From Sorex araneus (Eukaryota; Chordata; Mammalia; Eulipotyphla; Soricidae): a stretch of DNA of 64,000 bases. Positions 35,001 through 46,900 of the stretch are shown here, one piece after another (the first letter of the stretch is position 1; every line of letters starts with the position of its first letter). The translations under genes were made by a program, and so were the position numbers. Below the pieces are notes generated by a model that saw only the letters and a list, made by a program, of their open reading frames with translations, had not been told where the DNA came from and searched no databases. The DNA lies in NCBI RefSeq assembly GCF_027595985.1, contig NC_073306.1, forward strand, positions 195,206,000 to 195,269,999. The letters are read 5' to 3'.

Positions 35001-38000
35001 CATTCCTGAGTGTAGAGCCAGGAGTAATCCCTGTGTATCTCTGGGTGTGACCCAAAAAGCAAAAACAAAAAGTATATGACAGAGCCTGGGCTCACATATA
35101 GAACTATAACTTGTATGCACTGTATACTTTAATCACTATGTTAAGTTGCCTTTGGGTAGCATATTCAGTTTTGTTTAAATTGTACTTTAAAAAGACAGTT
35201 CATCTCTACTCATATGAAAATAGTAAAATATATTTGCAATATTCTTAGCCCCTGTGAAGAAAAACATAGATATAAAAAATAAGTATGTTTCTGGAAATAA
35301 GCCAGAGTAGGTAGGAAAATACAAATAGTGCTCAGGGCCTATGCCTGCCTCTGTGCTTTGGAGACCATGTGATGCAGGGGTCAGACTGGGGTTTGCTGCA
35401 TGCAAAGCAAAAGCCCTCACCCCTGTACTATCTCTCCAACCCCTGAAAGTAGTAATTTTGACATTTGGGGATTAAAATTATTTTAAAATTTTATTGATTT
35501 TGAGACACACCAGGCTTATACCTGGCTCTGCTCTTAGAGATCACTCCTGGAAGGGCTTGGGGGACCATATGTGCTGTGGGAATGGAACCTCCGTCAGCTG
35601 TATGCAAGATGAGCACCTTTCTCTCCTTCCCTCAGTACTTAGGGCTTTTACATATTAGTGAAGGAAGTAATAGAATAATTGGAGGAAACTTTCAATTCTG
35701 GTCAAAATAAGATAAAATTTAATTGAAAAGCAGTAAATACCCTTTAAGGAAAAGCAAAATTGGGCTCAGGAGACAGCCTGTGAAGCTTTGGTGTATGTTT
35801 ACATGAGACTGAGATTTGGTTAACTGTATGCATGGTCCCCTGAACATTCCTGGAAGTAACTCCTGCACACCTTCAGATTTGGCCCAAAAAAACAAAAAAG
35901 GAAAAACGGTATTTCTCTTGGACTTTTTTGTATTTTATTACAACCTGATATAAATTGAGCTGCCATCCACTGATAACTTTTAGGAAACCAAAGCATTTAT
36001 TCAGATTTCTTAAAATGATACTGAGGCTGTAATTTTATGCAAGGGGTGTTGTACTGTGATATTCTCTCAGTACAAGGGTATTTAGCAAAAGAGAAGAACA
36101 GTTCGTTTGCTTTATTGATGAGACCCATATTGCCTATTGTAAGAAACTTCTATGACATTTCAAAGGTTATATGCAGAATGAATTTCCTATGTATGTATAA
36201 GTTCTTTGTTTTTTGTACTGTGAGAGAGTGCTTATTCACCAAATTCAAAGAACTAAAGGAGACAGGATAGAGACTTTGTAGTACATGAGATTATAGCTTG
36301 AAAGTAGAAAAGCAAATCATTATTTTCTGTGTCTTTATCTAAATTACCAGAACTAGAGTGCCCGTGATCTTGAAATGTCTGGAACATCAGAAACTTCTAA
36401 AATACCAGATGCATTGATCAGTTGCAGTGAACAAAAGTTATTTTGAATTGATGCATTGGAATAATTTCCTGAACATAAAATTCTGTCTTGTAAACAGTAT
36501 TTGACTGAAGTGTTCTTCTCTCTCCTTTTTTGGCTTTGTTTTTTGGACCACATGCTTGGCGATGCTCAGGGACCTCAGGGGTTACTTGTGACTCAGAAAT
36601 CACTCCTTACCATGCTGAGGGAAATACATGGAGCTCCAGGGATGACCCTGGGTCTGCCATGTGCAAGATAGGCTAAGGGAGGGGGGCTCAGAGGGAAACT
36701 GGGGCCCTGGTGGTAGGAAATGTGCACTGGTGGAAGGATGGGTGTTGGAGCATTGTATGACTGAAACCAGGCCATCAGCAGCCTTGTAACCGTGTGTCTC
36801 ATGGTGATTCAATTAAAAAAAAGCAACTGAGGGGCTGGAGTGATAGCACAGCGGGTAGGGCGTTTGCCTTGCACGCGGCCGACCCAGGTTCGGATCCCAG
36901 CATCCCATATGGTCCCCTGAGTACCGCCAGGAGTAATTCCTGAGTGCAGAGCCAGGAGTAACCCCTGTGCATCGCCGGGTGTGACCCAAGAAAAAAAGCA
37001 AAAAAAAAAACCAAAACAAATAAAAAAAAGCAACTGAGCAATAAAATTTAAATAAGTTAAAAAAACTAAAGTTCTTCAGCTTCTGAAGTATTGGATTCTA
37101 AAATTTTTTTAATTTATGGTTATGATCCCAAATGATACTTCCTAAATAGATAGGAGTTGAGGCTTCAGAGGTATTTCCAATCACTGACTATGATTCATTA
37201 ATATTTTGGGTACATTAAATAGTGAAGGGAATTTGTTGATATGATTGATGTCTCAGTGGCCTTTTGGTCTCAGCTCACTTGATAGATGAAAAAGAATGGT
37301 GGTAGATAGGAAATCTCTACAAATTCGACATCTGATTTCATAGCCAGAAAACAGAGCCTGGATTTGAACATTCTTTTGCTAGAAAGATAAAAAGAGTGAT
37401 AGATTAAGGAAGATAGAAAGTAGGTTCAGGTTTGGGGTGGGGGGGAGTGATGACAAAAACGTCCTTGTGACCTACTCAGGAGGCTTTATCTACGTATCTG
37501 GAAGGAAATAACCCTAAGTACATACTTTGTGTTTGACTTACAGACCTTTTTAAAAAAACTTTTTTTTTTTTTTGCTTTTTGGGTCACACCCAGCAATGCA
37601 CAGGGGTTTCTCCTGGCTCTGCACTCAGGAATCATCCTGGTGATGCTCGGGGGACCATATGGGATGCTGGGAATCGAACCCGGGTCGGCTGCGTGCAAGG
37701 CAAACGTCCTACCCGTTGTGCTATTGCTCCAGCCCCTAAAAAAGCATTTCTTAACAAATATGATATTTAAATTTTATTATGCGATGTCAGTGTTAAATGC
37801 AAGGTTTCACACATGAGATATACATTTTATCTCTAAGCGACATTTCCAGTTCTCGTAAATATACTTGAAAGTAGGAGGCTGAGGTTTTGGAAGGTTAAGG
37901 AATTAGGAGACAAACTATCTTAATTCACAGCTATAATTTGTCCTCTGTTCGTGTGGAGGACAACTTAATTACTAAACCGCAGTCATTACTTAGTAAATCT

Positions 38001-41000
38001 TAGCTTATTGAGAGGTAATAGAGCTGAGTCAAACTTTAAGAATTAAATTTAGCATAATGTTTATTATTGCTCTATTTTCATCAGCAATTAACTTTTTACT
38101 TCTTTCAGGTTCATTCACCCCCTGCTGCTCAAGAAAGCCTGAATTAAAAAAGCAAACTGCTATTCATAGGCAAATAGGTTGACAAAAAGTTCTTAGGGGT
38201 ACATAAATAAGAAGGAACAGAGGCTTAAGTTTGAAGTCAAATGTAGTTTTTGTTAAATATGGGCTAGATACTCTCTCTGAGAACCTAAGAGGACTTTTCC
38301 CCAGAAGTGCGGATCAGTCAGGTATCACAGTTGGGCCGGGTAGGTAACAGTGGCATGGAAACACTCGTGTGGCTACCTTGAGTTAATCAGATTGCAACAA
38401 GATCTTTATGACTATTTGCTTTATATTTTTTAAAAAGTGACACACTGCGTGCAAGAGGTTTACTTCTACAATTTATACTTAATGAAAGCTCAAGTGATTT
38501 CTTCCCTTTAGCCCTGTAAACTCAGTGGGGACCCTGGATTAAGTAGATGTGCCACACTGTATCCTTGGAGGTTCCAATAGATCTAAGGGTCATACATTAT
38601 CTAGAAGAACTAAAAATGTTGTTAATTTGGGTTTTACAAATCAAGAATGCTTGCTCTATGCAGAGGGCCTAGCTTTTTAAACTTTGGACTATGACCCCCC
38701 ATAGGTATTATATAACTTATAAAAATTTTATTTTAAGGCCTGGAGAGAGAGTACAATAGGTAAGACACTTACCTTGTATGCAGCTGACCTCGGTTTGATC
38801 CCCAGCTCCTCGGGTTAGTCCTTTGAAAACTGCCAGGAGTAAGCCCTGAACATAGCCCAGGGTGTAGCCCAAAATATTTTTTTAAAAGCATACATTTCAC
38901 TCTTATTGATGATCAGTAAATATTTTATTTATATGTGTGGCTATACGTTGTGTGAAAATTCCCTAGGTGAAATGGGATAGTGAGTAAGAAAGTTCTAGAC
39001 ACCTTGAACTAGGGCAGAGAACTAAACATTTTGTAAAGGACGACACAGTCTCCGGGTCAGGCTTTGTTGGCCACATGAGCTCTGTTGCCTCTCGCAAAAG
39101 TCAGCTTCAACATGTGAGCAGATAAATATACTTCTGTAAACTTACTCATAGAAACAAATGATGGGCTTTGTCTTTATTCACGTAAAAAAGGGTACATTTC
39201 CAGGGGGGTGCCGAGATTATTTTTGCCCTGGGTAGGTCAGAATAGGCCAGATAATTTTTGGACTTATGGTATAAATGAGTATTTTTTTCATGGAAATAAC
39301 CAATAGACTGAGCTATTTTTAAAAAACTTTTATTGATTGAGATTTTGTGATTTACAATACTGTCAATTTACGCGCATAATCCCAACACCACAGCTGTCAC
39401 CACTGCACCCACCTCCCTCCTCCACGCACCCCAGTGCCCTCCCTTTCACACCCCGCACTCCACCAGCTCAGTGGTTTGGATCAGTTGTCTTCTTGTTGCT
39501 GCCTTGCTGAGGGAGGAGATTCTGTACCTCTCTTTCCTTCTGACGGGCTTCACTCAGCTTGATCCTCCGGTCACTCACTATAGATGCACGTTTGGCTTGT
39601 TTCTGTATCCTAGCTGTGGTGCTCAAGTGTGGGCATGAACATAGGGGTGTACCTTTCAAGTGAGTGTTTTTGTGTTCTGAGGTTAGATGCCAACGAGTGG
39701 TATTGCTGGGTTTCATGGGAGTTTCATTCCTAATTTTTGGAGAGATCTTCATACCACTTTCCATAGAAGCTGAACCAGATGATATTCCCAGATGATATTC
39801 CCACTCACAATAGATGAAGGTAGATTCGGCTGTTTATGAAGTGATTGTCCTACAATGATGCCTGGACTAAAACTTTGGACTTTGGACTACAGAAATCAAC
39901 TGTTTTTTTTTTCTTTCTACACTTTTCTCATCTCTATTATGTTCCATTGGTGTATTGAGACTACTGTTTTCATTTTTTAAAATAATTTTTGTTCTGCAAC
40001 TTATTTTTTAATTTATTTATTTTATTAGTGAATCACCATGAGATAAAGTTACAGACTTACAAGTTTTCATGCTTATGTTTCAGTCATACAATGGTCGAGT
40101 GCCCATCCCTCCACCAGTGCCCATTTTCTACCACCAATGGTCCCAGTATCCCTCCCACCACCCCCACCCTGTCCCCTTCACCCCACCCCTACTCTGTGGC
40201 AGGGCATTCCCATTTGCTCTCTCTCTTCTTGGGTGTTGTGGTTTGCTATAGAGGTATTAAGTAGGCATCATGTTCGGTCTATAGTCTATTTTCAGCCCAT
40301 ATCTCCCATCCCTCGTGGGCCCGCCTAGTACCCTTTGCTTGGTGATCCCTTCTCTATCAGAGCTGCTTCTTCACCTAGCATGTGAGGTCAGCTTCCAAGC
40401 TGTAGAGTACTCCCCTTGATACTTATCTCTACTATTCTTGGGTGTTAGTCTCCCATTCTGTTACTTTGTATTTCACAAATGAGTGCAATCTTTCTATGTC
40501 TGTCCCTCTCTTTCTGACTCATTTCACTTAACATGATACTTTCCATGTTGATCCACCTATATGCAAATTTCATAATTTCATCTTTTCTAACAGCACTGCA
40601 ACTTATTCTATAAGAGTGTATTGGATATTCTTAGTTCTCCTGGCCTTTCCAAATAAATTTTCGCCTTTTTGATGGCTATGGAATTGAAGCTGACTCATTT
40701 AAATTTAAAATGTCATGATTGCCAACATCTTTTCATATATTTTTTAGCCATCTGGAAACTGTTTTGAGAACATGCCTGTACAAGCTGTCATATTTCTGTA
40801 TTGTGTTGTTTCTCATCTGTAGGGGTTCTTTATTTACTCCAGATAAAGATCTTTATTGGTCATATGTGTTGTGAATAATTCTCCTATGTGTATTTCTTTT
40901 TTGCGCACTTAAAGGAGTCACTTAGTAAATCGAAGCTCCTAATTTCAAAATAATTAAATACCATGGTTTCTGTTTATGTTTCTCACCTGTTCAGTGTACT

Positions 41001-43958
41001 GGAGAGACAGAACCAATAAAACAGACGGATAAAACTCCCTTATAACCCAGCAATACCACTCCTTGGTACCAAACCTCAAAACACAAAAACATTCATTTGA
41101 AAGGCTAGCTTCACACCTTGTTCATCACCACACTTAAGTACAGTAGCTAAAATATAGAAATCCAGATGTCCAACTGTAGATGACTAGAGGATATCATGCT
41201 GTATGTACTCTGTACAGTGTATACATATATGCACTGATGTATCTAATATTCTGCTTGTGTCAAATTAAATTCTTGTTTTAGTCATTCTATTTATAACTTA
41301 TCTTTACTTTGCAGCTGTGGATTTCTTCAATCAAATCAACATGCTTTATGGCACCATCACAGATTTCTGTACAGAGGAAAGCTGTCCGGTGATGTCAGCT
41401 GGCCCAAAGTACGACATGGTTCTCATTTTTACTCTATTTTACAGTTCTTAGATAAGAATAAAGTTTACGATCATGTAACTTTTCTGAGCATCCTTCAGCA
41501 GTCAGCTAAGTCCAGACTATTTAGCCAAACTTTCTTGTCCTTTCCTATTTTGTCCTCCATCCTGATTCTCCTTTATTTCCTTTGCTCTTTCCAAACTAGG
41601 TTACTAGAAGTATATAGGTAAATTCGGAAAAAAAGGTCAACTCTTAGGAACTGGAATATGACTCAAAAGGTTCTTTGGAGGGTGAGGCACCGTGGGCATT
41701 GCTGTGTGTAGGAACAGTAACGGTAACAATGAGTGCAAACAGCTTTGAAACAAAAAGGATAGAAGTCATTTGATCTCGGAGTCTAGTTGAAATGAATTTT
41801 AAAGGGATTTTTGAATGTAAGAACCATTTAAAAACGACTTGCATGCCCCTCCCTCCCTACTACATTGGGGGGGGCAGTCTGGCGAGGGGTGCTGCCTCCC
41901 CTTCTCCTCCCTCTGGAGCAGCGCGAGTGACCCCTAGTGGTCTGGAACGATGTTTGCAGATGGCGGGGGGGGGGGGGGGAGGGGGGAGGGGGGAAGTGCC
42001 GCATCTCTGGCAAACCGCGAAGGAAGCACAGGAGATGTTTGAAACATTTTATTTTGTTTGATTTTTTTTTCCCTTTCAGTTTTTGTGCCGCACTTGTGCT
42101 CAGGGTTTACTACTGACTCAGCACTCAGGGATCCTGGTGGGGCCAGGGGTCAGACCTCAGTTGGCCGTGTGCAAGGCAAGCACCTTGCCTGCTGTCCTGT
42201 CGCTCCAGCCCCATTTGAGACATGTTTGAAAGAGTAGTCTTTTATTTCTAAAATTTTCGTATTCTGGTTCTCTGATTTTTTTTGGGGGGGTGGGCGGGTG
42301 GGGTATGGGTTGTTGTCACACCAAGCAGTGATTTACTCCTGGCTCTGCACTCGGGGATCACTCCTGGTGGGTTCAGGGGACCATACAGGGTGCCCGGGAT
42401 TGAGCCCTGCTCAGCTGCGTGCAAGGCAAGTGTCCTGCCTGCTGCACTATCTCTGGGGTCCCTCTCTTAAATATTTTTGACAGTTTACTTTAAACTTCCT
42501 CTTGTCATCTTCAACTCTGAAAATCTTACTTGAGCTAAAGAGGTGGCACAGGGTTAATATTCTTGCCTTGTGATGCTGCTGAACTTGATTTTATTTCTGG
42601 CCCTGCATATGTCCCCCAAGGCACTGCAAGGGGACACCCCTGAGCATAGAGCCCCTGAGCACTGCCAGACGTGACACAATCCTCCCTCATCCCCCCACCA
42701 GACCAAACCAAAACAAACCAAACAAAAACCTTTAGAAAAAACTGTAAGGGGCCACAGTACTATATTCCCAGCTCAATACATAATGAATTTTAAGATAATG
42801 AATAAGAATACAGTTGATTCACTGATTCACTTTGTAAAATCTACTCTAGAGTATATTTTTAGTTTCCAAAAGCTAAACATGTAAATCATGGCATGGCAAA
42901 TATTATAAAACTCATGTATATGTATAACGCCATTTAATTTATGAGCTTATGTTATCTATTAGTCTGTTCTTCTTCAGGGTATGAAAATTGTCTTTCATTT
43001 ATGTTTATCTTTTCTTTTTTTTTCTTTTTGGGTCACACCTGGCGATGCACAGGGGCTACTCCTGGCTCTGCACTCAGGAATTACTCCTGGCGGTGCTTGG
43101 GGGACCATATGGGATGCTGGGAATCAAACCTGGGTAGGCCATGTGCAAGGCAAACGCCATACTTGCTGTGCTATCTCTCCAGCCCTGATCTTTTATTATT
43201 CTTGATGGTATTTCTTACTGTTTATTATTCCAAAGTATATTATTTTAAGACCCAAATTCTAAAGGCAAATTTTCTTTAAATGATATTTGTCTCAATCAAA
43301 CACTGATTTCAGTCTCTCGAGTTTCATTCATCTTACTCCTTGGTATTTCACTGTCATTCTTCTTGTTTGGACTAGAGTAGTCTGTGTTCAGGGACCGTTC
43401 CTGAGGCTTGGGAGACCCTGTGTGGTGCCGGGGAGCCAACCTATGTAGACGTATGTAGGCAAACACCTTATTAGCCCTACTGTCTTTAGGCCTTCCCCCA
43501 CCCCCACCCTCACCCTGTTTCTGGGCCACACCCAGCAGTGCTTAGAACTTCCTCCTGGCAGGCTCTGGGGACCACATAGGGTACCAGGAATTGAGCCCAG
43601 GTAGGCGCGTGCTAGGTGGTAAATGCCCTACCCACTGTACTATCAATTCAACTTCCACGTTCTCTGTTCTATTTTTTTGTTTGTTTGCTTTGGTTTTGCT
43701 TTTGTTTTTGTGGTATACCCATCAGTGCTCAGCTGGGGGTTACTTCTGGCTCTGCACTGAGGAATCGCTCCTGGCGATGCGCAGGGGCCATGGTGAATGC
43801 CAAGGAGGATTCTAGCAAGGCCAAGGAGGATTCTAGCAAGGCCAAGGAGGATTCTAGAAAGGCAAGAGCCCTCCCTGCTCTACTGTGTCTCTGATCCTAT
43901 ATTCTCTAGTCTTAATCCCAAAATTAAGAGACAGATGTTTTCTAGATGCAGACAGATC

Positions 43959-43995
<37 letters not shown>

Positions 43996-46900
43996 GTATA
44001 TGTATGTATTCCCCCCTCCCCCCCCGGCACTGTGCTCAGAGATCATTATGGACGGTGTTCAGTGGACTGTGGTGCTGGGGATATAACCAGGGTCAGTTGC
44101 TGGAAGGCTAACTCTAACCCTACCTTACCTCTGGTCCCAGAGACACAGGTTATTTATTTCTTGCCACAGTGGGGCTGGGGAGGGGCGCACTCGGTGGTGC
44201 TCAGCACTTACTACTGGCTCTGCTCTCAGGGATCAGAAACCTGCGTAGGAACATTAAGTGCAGGATAACATAACAATATGAAAAATAAGTTTGATAAGGA
44301 CTGCTTGGTTTGAACCGTGAGAAAATCAAATAGCCTAAATACATTTAAATAAAATTTAAATGCCATGTGCAAAAATTCTACTTTTTTTTTAAGTAAGTTG
44401 TTCCAAACATATCTTATATACCTTTATAATAGACGTATGTATGTAGTATTAAAATATTTACATATATGTGTGGTTGTGTACTGATAGTCTGTGGGTTTTT
44501 TATTTCAGATATGAATATCACTGGGCAGATGGAACAAACATAAAGAAGCCTATTAAGTGCTCTGCACCAAAGTATATTGATTACTTGATGACCTGGGTTC
44601 AGGACCAGTTGGATGATGAAACACTATTTCCATCAAAAATTGGTACAGTTGTTTTGTATAATTGAGGTCCATTGTGATTCATCTCATTTTCCTTGTTTAT
44701 AAAGCTTGTTGACTTTCTAGTCCAGAAAACACACCATATCTATTAAAAGTGTTTCACTTACTCATATGAAACTTACTACAAACCTCTAATTTTAAGCAGT
44801 CTGAAGATCTCATAGTAACAGTATCTGGCAGAAGAGATTAGAAATGGAGCAGGGAGTCAATATTATCTGCCATACTCATTCATTTCTAGTTTAGGCAGAG
44901 GGCTTATATGAATATCTAGTTTATTCATATTTCGCATTATACAGGTAGAGTCTGAATATTGATCATAGCTTGAATTTTAGCGTCTGTTGAGTCAGATGAA
45001 AATGATACAAGAATTAAGAGAATTGGATTATTACTAACATTTTGGTTTTTTTTGTTTGAGTGCCATATTCAGCAGTGCTCAGGGATCGCTTCTGACGGGG
45101 CTTGGGGTACTATATGTAGTGCCAGGGGTTGAACCCAGATTGGCCACATATAAGACAAGCAGTCTACCCACTATACTGTCTTTCCAGATCTTTCAGGTGG
45201 GAATAATTCACTCCTGAAGTTCATGATTTTATTTTCTCAAACTTCTTACAACTTTGTTTTTTATTTGCTTTTCTAGTAATAATTTTTTGGCTATAGTTTT
45301 CTGAAGAATGGTGTGGGGGAGGTAGTAATGTGAATACTTACTGTTATTATGATGTGCTTTAACATGTTAATTAAATATTCTGTAGATTTTGTGAATTACT
45401 CACATATTGAAATGGCTTTGGATAAATGCCTCGTGTTATGTTAACATTGTTATCATCACATATACCAACACATATAGCATGTTACCGTTGTCATCCTTTG
45501 ACCACCACATGTTCTTGTGTTTGGGGTAGGTGGGGAGTGCCAGTGTTGAACCCTGGCGATGAGGCAGAGCGTGAGCCCTCCCACTAGTGTTTCCAGTTAT
45601 GACAGAACAGGATTTTAGAACCTTTTTTTTTTGACCCAACTTCAGACTCACAAGACTTAGACAAAGAATTTGTATCTTCTAGATTCTTTAGTTTCAACAT
45701 TTTACCATTTGATTTCTCCCCTGTCACCACTTTATTTTTCTTGGACTATTTAAGACTAAATTGAAAGCATAATGCTCCATAACTTATTTGCGAGTCAACA
45801 TATTTTTCTTTAGTAAAATCACAGTGTAATAATTATAAGAAATTAACACCAATATAATACCATTGCCTAATTTATATTGCCTTTTTAAGATCTTATTTCT
45901 GATTTTTTTCAATAATATCTTCAAAGGAAAAGAATACTTTTGGCATTTGCTTTTATCCTGTTAAGTCTCTATCTTCCAATGTGCATTTCAATCAGTTTTC
46001 ATCTTTCATGATGTTGATATTTTTGAAGAGTGTAGGATACTATTTTTATATAATGCCCATTTATTTTGACTTGTCTGTTTCCTTGGGACCTGTGTAATTA
46101 TTAAGTGAGTGGTAGATAAAATGACATTCAACCTAGCAGAATAATATTTAACTTTTAACATTTTGACAATCGGAAACATTTAGTTAGCATAACGAATGAT
46201 ATGGAATTGGGCAAGCGCGTTAGCACAGCATATAAGGTGCTTGCCTTGCATGCAGCTGACTCAGGTTTCGATCCCTGGCATCCCATATGGTCCCCTGAGC
46301 ACCCCCAACAATAATTCCTGAATGCAGAAACATGAATAAATTTACCCCACCCAGAAAAAAAAGATATGGAACTATAATTTTCTACTTTTCGGTTGATTAA
46401 TGTTGAAAAAGTGCTATAATTCATCAAACAGTAAACTAGGATGAGTAGAGATTGTACTTCTAAGTCAGTATAAACTTAGACCTGTAGCAATAATGAAATA
46501 ATTTCTATAACAAAAGATATGAAAATGTATTATTTGCATTTTAAACAGAGCTAAATAAGATTAATACATGAGTTCAGCAAGTATATGTACTGAGGCTTGA
46601 TGTTATGATATCTTAGAATCTGAGTGTTTTAGCTCCATTATCACCTTAGGTATTTGTTTTATTTCAATAAAGTGGTGGTACAGTAGAGGTATTAATAGCC
46701 ATACTGAAGATGAGTCCCTATGTCATTTATGCTTTGAAATTTATTTTCACTTCTGACATTGAAAATACTGAAAAGTACAGTGTGTGTCAAGTAGTAATCC
46801 ATGGATATTCTTTTTTGGCCTTGTCAACATGTGTTAATTTATGTTACTGTTTAGCAACAACCTTGTATTGCTTTGCTCTCATTTTTGCTATTAATAGAGG

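Larger units (their letters stand above)
43345..44245 (-). mobile_element. Cluster of five degenerate minus-strand SINEs
   Basis: Copies at about 43345-43495, 43515-43655, 43665-43893, 44020-44140 and 44155-44245. The third contains a 21-bp triplication. A TG/TA microsatellite (43961-44008) lies between the third and fourth. All are on one strand, like the 7.7-8.6 kb array. Confidence 0.65.

Noticed and set aside
36799-37041. Recurrent small ORFs with [30 protein letters not shown]-like translations across the window
   Set aside because: All are translations of the SOR-type SINE; repeated protein similarity reflects the repeat, not a gene family.
43797-43861. CRISPR-like or regulatory repeat array
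   Set aside because: Only three contiguous 21-bp units without spacers in a mammalian SINE; it is a simple tandem duplication.
44488-44665. Longer reading frame through exon 4 past both splice sites
   Set aside because: Upstream and downstream residues are intronic; exon limits are set by AG/GT and the known protein sequence.
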